A stretch of DNA of 16,366 nucleotides from CAYQQO01 sp964420115 (GTDB lineage Bacteria > Patescibacteriota > Minisyncoccia > Portnoybacterales > UBA2143): assembly GCA_964420115.1 (NCBI GenBank), contig CAYQQO010000012.1, positions 1-16,366 on the forward strand, read 5' to 3'. Made by a program: the position numbers and the translations under genes. The notes beneath the pieces are model-generated. The model did no database searches and had not been told where the DNA came from. It saw nothing but the letters and a program-made list of their open reading frames with translations. Below are positions 5,710-13,899 of this stretch, piece after piece; position 1 is the first letter of the stretch; the number at the start of each line of letters is the position of its first letter.

Positions 5710-7038
5710 ATGGCTAAAAAGAAAAAAATAAATAAGGGAAGACAGGCTGGAAGCAGAGCTAAAACAGCCAAGAAGAGAAAAGCGGCTAAGCCGAAGAAAA
5801 GAGTGGTCAGAAAAACAAGAGCTAAAAAACCGATCAGAAAAAAGCCGGTTAGAAAAAAGAAAACAGCTTCAAGAAGGCCAAAGACAAGGAAAAAAGCAGT
5901 AAAAAAACAGGGTAGGAAAAAGGCGGGAGTGACAAGAAAAGCTTCTAAAAGGACGAAAGGGGGGGCAGTTAATGAAGAGGTAATACAAAGGTTGGTTAAT
6001 CGCGGCAGGGAGAGAGGATTTATAACCGAAGCGGAAATAATCAAATCAGTTCCCCGAATAGAGAAGGATATCAGCGGGCTGGAAAAAATTTACGAGAAGC
6101 TTAAAGAAAACAACATTAAGGTTGTTGAGTCAGTTGAGTTTTTAGAGACGCCTTCTCCAGAGGGGAAAAAGAAAGAGAAAGTAAAGGAAATAACCTCTCT
6201 CCATCTAGAGGCCTATGATAATGTCCAGATGTATTTAAGAGAAATTGGCCGCATTCCTTTAATTAACCATCAGGAGGAAATCAAACTGGCCAAGCAAATT
6301 GAAAAGGGGGATGAAGAAGCAAGGCAAAAACTAACCCAAGCTAACTTGAGGTTAGTTGTCAGCATCGCCAAAAGGTATGTTGGTAGAAGCCGCAATCTTT
6401 CCCTTTTAGATTTAATACAGGAAGGCAATATTGGGCTTTTTAAAGCGGTGGAAAAATTTGATTACAGAAGAGGTTATAAGTTTTCCACTTACGCTACATG
6501 GTGGATTAGACAGGCCATTACCCGCGCCTTAGCTGACCAGTCAAGAACCATCCGCATTCCGGTCCATATGGTTGAAACAATAAGCAAATATACTCAAGTT
6601 AAGCGCCGTCTTTTGCAAGATTTAGGCAGAGAGCCATTGCCTGAAGAAATTGCCGCTGAAATGGATGAGCCGGTGGGAAGAATAAGACAGATTATGAAAA
6701 TCTCTCAAGAGACAATTTCTTTGGAGGCGCCGGTCGGCGATGATGAAGAAGAAAGCAGTTTGGGAGAATTTATAGAAGACAAAAAAACGCCTTCTCCTTC
6801 GCAGGTGGCTGGCAGAAAGCTTTTGCGCGAAAAATTAGAAACTATTATTGTGGAATTATCACCCAGAGAGCAGAAAATTTTGGAAATGCGCTTTGGCTTG
6901 AAAGACGGCATTACTCATACATTAGAGGAGGTCGGCCAGGAATTCGGGGTGACCAGAGAAAGAATTAGGCAAATTGAAGCCAAGGCCTTGCAAAAAATAC
7001 GCCAGCACAGCACTTCAAAGAAACTAAAAGGATATTGA
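5710..7038 (+). CDS. rpoD: Primary sigma factor RpoD with a lysine/arginine-rich N-terminal tail
   Basis: This is the housekeeping sigma-70 factor that directs RNA polymerase to promoters. Domains in order: a basic tail (1-83), a region 1.1-like helical stretch (about 87-140), region 1.2 (DNVQMYLREIGRIPLINHQEE, from 170), region 2 (about 204-290, with NLRLVVSIAKRYVGR and the -10-binding FSTYATWWIRQAI), region 3 (about 291-365) and region 4 with its helix-turn-helix (THTLEEVGQEFGVTRERIRQIE, 402-423). The tail is odd: 44 of the first 83 residues are Lys or Arg and none is acidic, resembling a histone H1 tail in composition. It lies 36 bp after dnaG and 4 bp before the O-antigen ligase gene. No Shine-Dalgarno sequence is seen. 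No ATG exists between the tail and region 1.1, so the tail looks genuinely encoded. Confidence 0.97.
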   Translation: MAKKKKINKGRQAGSRAKTAKKRKAAKPKKRVVRKTRAKKPIRKKPVRKKKTASRRPKTRKKAVKKQGRKKAGVTRKASKRTKGGAVNEEVIQRLVNRGRERGFITEAEIIKSVPRIEKDISGLEKIYEKLKENNIKVVESVEFLETPSPEGKKKEKVKEITSLHLEAYDNVQMYLREIGRIPLINHQEEIKLAKQIEKGDEEARQKLTQANLRLVVSIAKRYVGRSRNLSLLDLIQEGNIGLFKAVEKFDYRRGYKFSTYATWWIRQAITRALADQSRTIRIPVHMVETISKYTQVKRRLLQDLGREPLPEEIAAEMDEPVGRIRQIMKISQETISLEAPVGDDEEESSLGEFIEDKKTPSPSQVAGRKLLREKLETIIVELSPREQKILEMRFGLKDGITHTLEEVGQEFGVTRERIRQIEAKALQKIRQHSTSKKLKGY

Positions 7039-7042
7039 CTCG

Positions 7043-8623
7043 ATGGAATCTTCAAAAATAAAAAATATTATTATTCTTTTAACTGAGATATCGGTTGTTT
7101 TTTTGATGGCTCTTGATATCCTTCCGCGCGATATGGCCTTGGTAATAACAGGCATAATGGTTTTTTATTTTATTTTTAGCCCCTTGGAAGATTCTTTGTG
7201 GGTGTTTATTGCTTCTATTCCTTTGTTTATCGCTTTGCCTATTGCAGATAACTTTGATTCAATGGCTAATTGGCGTATTCTTTTGGCAGGGCTTTTTTTA
7301 GTTTGGCTTGTAAAAAACATTAAAAATATTGGTCCTTCTGCTTTTTGGCAAAAAACTAAAGAGATGCTAAGGGAAAGATTAATATCTCTGGTGGTGGTAT
7401 TTTTGGTTATTGGGATTGTTTCTTTGTTTTTTGCCGTTGATGTTTCCGCTGGAATTAAAAAATTGCTTTTTTTAATAAACGCTTTTTTTCTTTATATAAT
7501 TGTTAGGGATTTAATTGGTCAAAATAAAGAATTCCTCTGTAAGGTTATTAGCGCTTTTAAGACGGCCATTGGTATGGTTTTGGTAGTCGGTTTTTTTCAA
7601 TTAGCGGCTGTTTTTTTTATCCCTTTGCACACTTTTTGGCAGTTCTGGGCCAAAAATGTCATTTCAGTTTTTTACGGCCAAAACCTGGCTGACCTTTTGC
7701 TTTTTAGTAATACCTGGTTTTCTTATTATACATATCTGCCGCCTTCTTTAAGAATGTTTTCAGTTTTTCCTGATTCTCACTCTTTTGCTTTTTTTATTAT
7801 TCTTTCTTTGCCCTTTTTATTAACGCCTATTTTTGTAAGAGAAAGAGAAAATATTTTTAAAATAATTGCTAGTTATTCTTTTTTAATACTCGCTTTATTG
7901 GCTGTTATTTTTTCCGGTTCCAGGGGGGCATGGATTAGCGCTTTGGGAGCAGGTGTTGTTTTTCTGTCTTTTGTTTTTCTTTATTATTCTTCAGCGGTCA
8001 GGAATTTAACTAACTTTTTTCTTCATTGGGCTAAGAATTGGTGGAGGCAGATATGGCTTATTTTTGGCGTCCTAATAATATTTTTTCTTCTTTTCCCTCT
8101 TTCATCAGGAGTTCTTTTGCTTTCTCAAAAAGCCCAAATGGACGATTTGGATATGGGAAAACTTTCTTTGTTTGAAAGGGCTAAAAGCATTACCGATTTT
8201 TCCGAACTGTCGGCTAAAACTAGATTTCAAATTTGGGACAGGACCCTTGCTTCTGTGGCTGATAATCCTTTTTTGGGGATAGGGATTGGCAATTATCCGG
8301 TTGTTTTAAACGAAGATATATCTGCCGCTAAAAAAGGTTCTTCGGCCCATAATCTTTATCTGGATATCGCCGCTGAAATGGGTGTTTTTGCCTTAATTGT
8401 TTTGTTGTTTGCTTTTTGGCAGATATTTAAAGAAGGTTGGTTAATTTTTACCAGAGAAAAAGATTCATTTTGCCAGGCTTGGGCCGGATTTTTTGTTCTT
8501 GCTTTAATTTGGGTTTTAGCTTATAGTTTATTTGACGTGGTCCTTTTAAACGATAAGGTTCTTTTATTTTTTCTTGCCAATGTCGGCCTTTTGTCGGCCA
8601 TCCAACACAGCGATGTTACATAA
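7043..8623 (+). CDS. O-antigen ligase/polymerase-family membrane protein (Wzy/WaaL-like)
   Basis: This is a 526-residue, strongly hydrophobic integral membrane protein with about ten to twelve predicted helices. The family marker is near the C-terminus: FLGIGIGNYP (410-419) followed by SSAHNLYLDIAAEMG (433-447), the Wzy_C region with a conserved His (H436) in the large periplasmic or extracytoplasmic loop. An upstream SGSRGAW (291-297) is also typical. Such proteins transfer or polymerise lipid-linked glycans outside the membrane. A marginal AAAGGA lies about 10 nt before the ATG. The 3' end overlaps the next glycosyltransferase by 11 bp, indicating translational coupling and a shared pathway. 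Whether it acts as ligase or polymerase cannot be told from sequence alone. Confidence 0.85.
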   Translation: MESSKIKNIIILLTEISVVFLMALDILPRDMALVITGIMVFYFIFSPLEDSLWVFIASIPLFIALPIADNFDSMANWRILLAGLFLVWLVKNIKNIGPSAFWQKTKEMLRERLISLVVVFLVIGIVSLFFAVDVSAGIKKLLFLINAFFLYIIVRDLIGQNKEFLCKVISAFKTAIGMVLVVGFFQLAAVFFIPLHTFWQFWAKNVISVFYGQNLADLLLFSNTWFSYYTYLPPSLRMFSVFPDSHSFAFFIILSLPFLLTPIFVRERENIFKIIASYSFLILALLAVIFSGSRGAWISALGAGVVFLSFVFLYYSSAVRNLTNFFLHWAKNWWRQIWLIFGVLIIFFLLFPLSSGVLLLSQKAQMDDLDMGKLSLFERAKSITDFSELSAKTRFQIWDRTLASVADNPFLGIGIGNYPVVLNEDISAAKKGSSAHNLYLDIAAEMGVFALIVLLFAFWQIFKEGWLIFTREKDSFCQAWAGFFVLALIWVLAYSLFDVVLLNDKVLLFFLANVGLLSAIQHSDVT

Positions 8624-9650
8624 ACACCCACTAGTTTCAATTAATTTGCTTACCCATAATGCCGAAGAATATCTTCGTGGTTGTTTGGCGTCTATTTTTT
8701 CTCAAACATATCCTAATTTGGAATATTTAATTATTGACAATGTTTCAACTGACAAAACAAGGGATATGCTCTGGGGTTTAGAGCCGCAGGAAAATTTAAG
8801 AATTATTTTCAATAAAAAAAATGTCGGTTTTGCCGCTGGCCATAACCAGGGCTTTAAAGAAAGTAGGGGCAAATATATTCTATGCCTTAACCAAGACGCA
8901 GTTTTAGATAATAGTTTTGTTAAAAAGGCGGTAGAAGTTTTTGAAAAAGATAATAAAGTCGGCGCGGTCCAAGGAAAACTTTTGCGCTGGAATTCCGGCG
9001 GTTTCCTTGACAATAAACAGCTTGGTTACAAAATCAGCCATATTATTGATAATACTGGCTTGGTTATGCTAAAAAACAGACGGATTATTGGCCGGGGGCA
9101 GGGGGAGATTGACGAAGGCCAATTTGCTCAATCAGAAGAAATATTTGGCGTTGACGGAGCGGCTCCTCTTTATAGAAGGGGAGCCTTGGAGGATGTAAAA
9201 GTTGACGGTGAATATTTTGATGAAGATTTTTTCTGCTATAAAGAGGATGTTGATTTAGCCTGGCGTCTGCGCCTTTGCGGCTGGAGAAACGTTTATCAGC
9301 CAGAAGCCGTCGGCTGGCATGCCAGAACGGCAGGGGACAGCGCGGCAATAAACTATTTTGGCATTATTAAAGAGAGAGTTAAAATAAGTCCTTTTGCCAA
9401 GAGTATGGCTTTTAAAAATCAACGCTTAATGCAGATAAAAAACGAGCAATTAGGGCTTTTAATAAGGCATCTCCCTTGGTTTTTGCCCAAAGAAATTGCC
9501 GCCTGGGGTTATGTTCTTTTTTTAGAAAGGCGCACATGGCCAGCTATTAAAGCGCTTTTTAAAAGGATGCCGCTGGCTTTTAAAAAGAGAAAAAAAGTTA
9601 TGGCTATGAAAAAAGCCAATACTGCTGAAATGAGAATATGGTTCAAGTAA
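8613..9650 (+). CDS. Family 2 glycosyltransferase (rhamnosyltransferase-like)
   Basis: This is a 345-residue cytoplasmic or membrane-associated GT-A glycosyltransferase that adds a sugar from a nucleotide sugar to a lipid-linked glycan. It begins with the usual strand (HPLVSINLLTHNAEEYLRGC), followed by LIIDNVSTDKT (39-49) and NVGFAAGHNQG (70-80). The metal/nucleotide motif reads NQD (93-95) where DxD is common. The acceptor region FFCYKEDVDLAWRLRLCGW (206-224) has the catalytic Glu-Asp pair, followed by GWHARTAG. I chose ATG 8613 rather than an upstream in-frame ATG at 8574 because the family N-terminus begins right after 8613 and the longer form would overlap the previous gene by 50 bp. The C-terminus is rich in Lys/Arg and may contact the membrane. 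The sugar is unknown. Confidence 0.88.
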   Translation: MLHKHPLVSINLLTHNAEEYLRGCLASIFSQTYPNLEYLIIDNVSTDKTRDMLWGLEPQENLRIIFNKKNVGFAAGHNQGFKESRGKYILCLNQDAVLDNSFVKKAVEVFEKDNKVGAVQGKLLRWNSGGFLDNKQLGYKISHIIDNTGLVMLKNRRIIGRGQGEIDEGQFAQSEEIFGVDGAAPLYRRGALEDVKVDGEYFDEDFFCYKEDVDLAWRLRLCGWRNVYQPEAVGWHARTAGDSAAINYFGIIKERVKISPFAKSMAFKNQRLMQIKNEQLGLLIRHLPWFLPKEIAAWGYVLFLERRTWPAIKALFKRMPLAFKKRKKVMAMKKANTAEMRIWFK

Positions 9651-9654
9651 ATAT

Positions 9655-10698
9655 ATGAATGAATTTTTAGAAAAAAAAGAAAGAATAAAGAAGAAAAGAT
9701 CAAAAAAGAAATGGGCAGTAGTTATATTTTTTTTGCTTTTAACCAGCTTTATCGGCCTTTTTTCCCTTAAGACCGGTTTTACCATTGAAAGAATCATTGG
9801 GTCAGAAGAAGAGCCGTCTTTTTCACGCGATCCTAATCTCTTACCCAAAGACGATCCTGACAGGATTAATATCCTCCTTTTAGGCATTAGAGACGACATG
9901 GATAAAGGAGAGGGTCTTTTTCTCTCAGATACCATTATTTTAGCCAGCGTTGACAAAAAATCAGACCAAGCGGCCATAATTTCTCTTCCTCGCGATCTTT
10001 ATCATGAAATTTGGTGTGTTGATGGCAGTCAAAAACAAAAAATTAATTTTACCTATGCCCAAGGAGGATTTTCCTGCGCTAAAAAAACAATCTCCTGGAT
10101 TGCCGGCGTTTATGTGGATTATGCAGTCAGTGTCAACTTTGAGGCCTTGGAAGAAACAATTGATTCTTTGGGAGGAATTACTCTTTATCTTCCCGCTCCT
10201 TTTGAAGAAAGAAGTCAATGGACAAAAGAAGGAGAACCCGATAAGGATTATTGGAAAATTGAAGAAATTAACGGAGAAGAAAAATGGGTTTTTCACTTGC
10301 CTTCAGGAAGAAATGATTTAAACGGAGAAGCCGCCCTTTATTATACTCGTTCAAGATTTTCAACCAGCGATTTTGACAGAATGAGAAGACAACAACAGGT
10401 TATTTTAGCTATTAAAGAAAAAGCTCTTTCATTAAAATTTTTAGCCAATCCGGTTAAAATTTATAACTTTTTAGATATTTTAGGCAGTAATGTTAAGACA
10501 GATATGAGCTTGAAAGAAATAAATAATTTGATAAATTTATCGTCATCTATAGATAGCAAAAATATTAAAAGGAAAATATTTGATACAACTCCAGAAGGAC
10601 TTCTTTACGAAGAATTTATTGATGATAAATATGTTCTTTTGCCTGTTAATAACGACTTTGGAATAATTCAGAAAGCGGTTAAGAATATATTTGATTAA
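9655..10698 (+). CDS. LytR-CpsA-Psr (LCP) family glycopolymer transferase
   Basis: LCP proteins transfer lipid-linked glycopolymers onto the cell wall or other acceptors outside the membrane. The 347-residue protein has a basic N-terminus (1-19), one membrane anchor (about 20-38) and an extracytoplasmic LCP domain. Motifs: DRINILLLGIRDD (69-81), LSDTIILASVD (90-100), AAIISLPRDLY (106-116) and ALYYTRSRFSTSDFDRMRRQQQ (227-248), which supply the conserved Arg and Asp residues that bind the pyrophosphate and metal. Two cysteines, C121 and C141, may form a disulfide. It sits 4 bp after the first GT2 and 9 bp before the second, within the envelope glycan set. N-terminal membrane topology and motifs make the assignment firm; the polymer and the acceptor are unknown. 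Confidence 0.93.
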   Translation: MNEFLEKKERIKKKRSKKKWAVVIFFLLLTSFIGLFSLKTGFTIERIIGSEEEPSFSRDPNLLPKDDPDRINILLLGIRDDMDKGEGLFLSDTIILASVDKKSDQAAIISLPRDLYHEIWCVDGSQKQKINFTYAQGGFSCAKKTISWIAGVYVDYAVSVNFEALEETIDSLGGITLYLPAPFEERSQWTKEGEPDKDYWKIEEINGEEKWVFHLPSGRNDLNGEAALYYTRSRFSTSDFDRMRRQQQVILAIKEKALSLKFLANPVKIYNFLDILGSNVKTDMSLKEINNLINLSSSIDSKNIKRKIFDTTPEGLLYEEFIDDKYVLLPVNNDFGIIQKAVKNIFD

Positions 10699-10707
10699 AT
10701 ATTAAAT

Positions 10708-11508
10708 ATGCTTTCTATTCTTATCACCCACCATAAAACGCCAATCTTATTAAAGCTTTGTTTAAAATCAATAATGGAAAATATTGGTCAGATTAAGCAT
10801 GAAATAATTGTTCTTGACAGTGAGTCTCAAAAAGAAACAAAAGATTTAATTGAGGAGAATTTTCCGAAAGTAAAGTTAATTTCTTTTTTGGGAAATGTTG
10901 GTTATGCTTATTTGGTAAACGCCGGCATTAGAAAGGCAAAAGGCGATTATTTGCTTATTTTAAACGCTGATATTATAATCCTTAAAGATGCTGTTTTGAA
11001 AATGATTGATTTTATGGAAAGCAATCCCGGAGCAGGGATTGTTGGTCCACAGCTTTTAACTTTTTCCAACCAGCATCAGGATTCCTGTTTTAATTTCCCG
11101 ACGCTGGGCGCTATTTTGGCCCGAAGAACTTTTTTGGGCAAATTGTCATGGGGTAAAGAAAAGATTACGCAATTTTTAATTAAAGATAAAGACATGTTTA
11201 CCCCAAGAAGAGTTGACTGGCTTCAGGGGTCAGCTATGCTGGCTAGAAAAGAGGCGGTTGATAGAGTCGGCCCAATGGATGAAAGATTTTTTATTTATTT
11301 AGAAGATGCTGATTGGTGCAGAAGATTCTGGCAAAACAGCTATGAGGTCGTTTATCTGCCGACTGCCCAAATGGCTCATTATTATTACCGGCTAAGCAAA
11401 AAATGGGGCGCCTTTTTAGATATTTTTATTAACAAATATTCTCGGCTGCATTTGATAAGCGCTTTTAAATATTTTAGGAAATGGCGCAGTTCTTCGGCTC
11501 TTAGATAG
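10708..11508 (+). CDS. Family 2 glycosyltransferase
   Basis: This is a 266-residue GT-A glycosyltransferase, shorter than the first GT2 here. Motifs: LSILITHHKTPILLKLCLKS at the N-terminus, IIVLDSES (33-40), GNVGYAYLVNAGIRKAKGDY (62-81), NAD (86-88) at the DxD position, DWLQGSAMLARKEA (170-183) and FFIYLEDADWCRRFW (194-208) with the acidic pair near the active site, then AHYYYR. It is closest in style to the rhamnosyltransferase WbbL group. The gene begins 9 bp after the LCP gene and ends 4 bp before the S41 protease. The two GT2 enzymes are dissimilar enough that they probably add different residues or act at different steps. No Shine-Dalgarno sequence is visible. Confidence 0.9.
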   Translation: MLSILITHHKTPILLKLCLKSIMENIGQIKHEIIVLDSESQKETKDLIEENFPKVKLISFLGNVGYAYLVNAGIRKAKGDYLLILNADIIILKDAVLKMIDFMESNPGAGIVGPQLLTFSNQHQDSCFNFPTLGAILARRTFLGKLSWGKEKITQFLIKDKDMFTPRRVDWLQGSAMLARKEAVDRVGPMDERFFIYLEDADWCRRFWQNSYEVVYLPTAQMAHYYYRLSKKWGAFLDIFINKYSRLHLISAFKYFRKWRSSSALR

Positions 11509-11512
11509 TATT

Positions 11513-12748
11513 ATGGATAAAAAAATAACAAAAAAATATATTATTACTTCTGTTTTTGTGGTGCTTTTAGCCGCTGTTTTCAGCGCTGGCTTTCTTTTTG
11601 GCCAATCAAGCAGGCCGTCAATTGAAGAGGTGGGAGGACTGACCAACAAAAGGGCGGGCCAGCCGGTTGATGTTGATTTTAGCTTGTTCTGGGATGCTTG
11701 GCGGGCAATTGAAGAAAAATATGTCGGCCGTTTTGACCTAAACCGCCATGAAATGGTCTACGGCGCAATTTCCGGTTTGCTTAAATCATTAGATGATCCT
11801 TATTCTGTCTTTTTAAAACCGACAGAGAGCAAAAGATTTATTGATGATATGGGCGGCAGTTTTGAAGGAATCGGCGCTGAAATTGGCATTCGCAAAGGAG
11901 TTCTAACAATTATTTCTCCTTTAGAGGGCAATCCAGCCCAAGCGGCAGGTCTTATGCCCGGAGACAAAGTTCTAAAAATTGGCGAGACAGTAACAACCGA
12001 TTTAACGCTGGACGAAGCAGTAGAATTAATCAGGGGGCCGGAAGGGACAGAAGTGGCGCTGCTTATTGCCAGAGACAACTGGAATGAAGCTAGAGAGATA
12101 AAAATTGTCCGTCAGGAAATTATAGTACCTGTTATTGAATGGAGGGAAGTTTCTCTTGATGAAGAAAGCGGCAGAAAAGCCGCCTATATCCAGCTTTATC
12201 ATTTTACCGAGAGTTCGGGCAGTGAGTTTAAAAAAGTTATTAGAGAAGCGCTTAATATTAACCCAAGCGGTTTAATTTTAGATTTGAGAAACAATCCTGG
12301 CGGCTTTTTGGAAATGGCGGTTTATGTCGCCGGCTATTTTATGCCTAAGGGAGAAATAGTTGTTATAGAGGACTTTGGCAACGGCGAAGGAAGGGAAATA
12401 TATCGCAGTGGTGGAGCTAATCTGGTTGGTAATATTCCTGTTGTTGTTTTAATTAACGAGGGTTCGGCTTCTGCTTCTGAAATTGTTGCTGGAGCGTTGA
12501 AGGGAAGGTCAAATATGACTGTTGTTGGCCAGAAAAGCTTTGGCAAGGGATCAGTCCAGCAACTGGAAAAACTAAAAATGGATGCCAGTATCAAAATCAC
12601 TGTTGCTAAGTGGCTCACTCCTTCAGGCGTTTCTATTAGCGATGAAGGAGTTGCTCCTGATATTGGGGTGGAAATGACTGCTCAAGATGTTGAGGAAATG
12701 AGAGACCCCCAAATGGACAAAGCCATTGAAGTATTGAAGAATAATTAG
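11513..12748 (+). CDS. S41 family C-terminal processing peptidase (CtpA/Prc-like)
   Basis: This serine protease cleaves exported or membrane proteins near their C-termini outside the cytoplasm. The 411 residues run as a signal/anchor helix (about 10-30), an N-terminal helical region (DDPYSVFLKP, 94-103), a PDZ domain (about 113-200, with GIGAEIG and AAGLMPGDKVLKIG) and the S41 domain (about 205-390). The catalytic residues are visible: EGSASASEI places Ser at S320, KSFGKGSVQQ places Lys at K345, and Q349 lies four residues on. The Ser-Lys spacing of 25 equals that of Prc (S452/K477). PAQAAGLMPGD and LRNNPGGFLE are family signatures. Length is normal. It sits between a GT2 and the APH-type kinase with gaps of 4 and 3 bp, so it is co-transcribed with the envelope genes. 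Confidence 0.95.
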   Translation: MDKKITKKYIITSVFVVLLAAVFSAGFLFGQSSRPSIEEVGGLTNKRAGQPVDVDFSLFWDAWRAIEEKYVGRFDLNRHEMVYGAISGLLKSLDDPYSVFLKPTESKRFIDDMGGSFEGIGAEIGIRKGVLTIISPLEGNPAQAAGLMPGDKVLKIGETVTTDLTLDEAVELIRGPEGTEVALLIARDNWNEAREIKIVRQEIIVPVIEWREVSLDEESGRKAAYIQLYHFTESSGSEFKKVIREALNINPSGLILDLRNNPGGFLEMAVYVAGYFMPKGEIVVIEDFGNGEGREIYRSGGANLVGNIPVVVLINEGSASASEIVAGALKGRSNMTVVGQKSFGKGSVQQLEKLKMDASIKITVAKWLTPSGVSISDEGVAPDIGVEMTAQDVEEMRDPQMDKAIEVLKNN

Positions 12749-12751
12749 AAT

Positions 12752-13834
12752 ATGGCTCATTATTTAAGGCAAAGCCAGATTAAAAACTACTTATCCGAAA
12801 TCTTTAAAGGGGAAATCACTGATTTAAAGATAGGGGAATTGGGCAAAGGTATTTTGGGTGTTGGCTACGCTTTGGATTTTAAGGTAAACGGTCGGCCCGA
12901 GAGAAAAGTTTTAAAAACACTTTTTAAGAACCATTTAGGCCAAGACCACTTTTCTGACAGGGCGCAGTCGTTAATTTTAGCCCATTCTAATTACGGTAAT
13001 ATAGAGAGCCATGTTTCTTCTTTTGATGTTTGCGGGGTCAAAAATAACGGCGCTATTGTTTCTATAGGCCAAGCCAAAGAATTTTTTATTCTGATGGATG
13101 AAGCGCAGGGCGATGACTATTTTAATGATTTGAACAGAATAAGCCGGTCAGGCCGGCTTGCTCCTCGGGACAAGAAAAGAGTTGAATCTTTAGCTAATTA
13201 TTTAATCAAATTACACGGCTTAAAACATAAATCAGACAGCTTGTATAAGAGGAAAATAAGGGACACCATTGGCAGCGGTCAGTCAATAATGGGGATTTTG
13301 GACATGTATCCCAAAAAACTAAAGTGGACTAATGATAAAGAGATAGTTCAATTAGTCAAAAAAGGCATTGATTTTTGGGCCAAGGACAGATTTAAAAAAC
13401 ACCGCCTTTGTCAAATCCACGGCGACTTTCACCCGGGAAATATTTGGTTTAAAAAAGACAACAGCTTTACTTTGTTAGACAGGGCTCGCGGCTCTTTTGG
13501 TGAAGCGGCTGATGATATTTCTTCTTTGACAATAAACTATATTTTCTTTTCATTAATACACTTTGGCGAATTTGATGGTCCTTTTAAAAAGCTTTCAGAT
13601 CTTTTTTGCCAATCTTATTTCAAAAAAACAAAAGATGAAGAAATGAGAGAAATTATTCAACCATATTTTGCTTTTAGAACAATAGTGGTTTGCAACCCTC
13701 TTTTTTATTCAGATAGCTTTTACGGCGGATCTAATAAGGCCAACCAGGTAAGAAGAAGAATGTTTAATTTTGCCAATAATATTTTGGATAAAAAAGAATT
13801 TGATTGGGGGAAGATTAATAAATATATTTCTTAA
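12752..13834 (+). CDS. APH-type phosphotransferase (aminoglycoside/choline kinase fold)
   Basis: This is a 360-residue kinase-like protein with the APH signature. Brenner's motif is QIHGDFHPGNIWF (221-233), giving the catalytic Asp D225 and Asn N230. The metal-binding Asp is in LLDRARG (D243), and RKVLKTLF (51-58) may supply the ATP-binding Lys. An acidic NYLIKLHG helix (149-156) precedes the lobe. The family phosphorylates small molecules such as aminoglycosides, choline, sugars or amino sugars. The substrate here is unknown, and resistance should not be assumed in a housekeeping context. It is the last gene of the run, 3 bp after the S41 protease and 14 bp before a strong terminator. A 7-bp perfect hairpin (13141-13159) lies inside the gene. 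Confidence 0.85.
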   Translation: MAHYLRQSQIKNYLSEIFKGEITDLKIGELGKGILGVGYALDFKVNGRPERKVLKTLFKNHLGQDHFSDRAQSLILAHSNYGNIESHVSSFDVCGVKNNGAIVSIGQAKEFFILMDEAQGDDYFNDLNRISRSGRLAPRDKKRVESLANYLIKLHGLKHKSDSLYKRKIRDTIGSGQSIMGILDMYPKKLKWTNDKEIVQLVKKGIDFWAKDRFKKHRLCQIHGDFHPGNIWFKKDNSFTLLDRARGSFGEAADDISSLTINYIFFSLIHFGEFDGPFKKLSDLFCQSYFKKTKDEEMREIIQPYFAFRTIVVCNPLFYSDSFYGGSNKANQVRRRMFNFANNILDKKEFDWGKINKYIS

Positions 13835-13848
13835 AATTTTAAAAAGTA

Positions 13849-13877
13849 AAAAGGATGCCTGCTTGAGACATCCTTTT
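13849..13877. terminator. Bidirectional rho-independent terminator
   Basis: AAAAGGATG (13849-13857) pairs perfectly with CATCCTTTT (13869-13877) around an 11-nt loop. T-rich tails follow on both strands. It separates the convergent kinase gene and histidine phosphatase gene, ending both transcripts. Confidence 0.9.
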
Positions 13878-13899
13878 GTTTGTCCTGAACGTTTGTTTT

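Noticed and set aside
5652..6044. 130-residue minus-strand ORF opposite the rpoD start
   Set aside because: It is the antisense of the Lys/Arg-rich tail, giving Phe/Leu-rich filler. No start signal and no family motif.
8574..8612. Upstream start for the first glycosyltransferase
   Set aside because: The extra residues (MPMSAFCRPSNTA) do not fit the GT2 N-terminus and would deepen the overlap with the previous gene.
9522..9977. 151-residue minus-strand ORF across the GT2/LCP junction
   Set aside because: It lies antisense to two well-supported genes with clear motifs and has no recognisable domain.
13141..13159. AAGCCGG/CCGGCTT hairpin inside the APH-type kinase gene
   Set aside because: The stem is in-frame coding sequence of an intact protein with no T-run, so chance or a minor structural role is the simplest reading.
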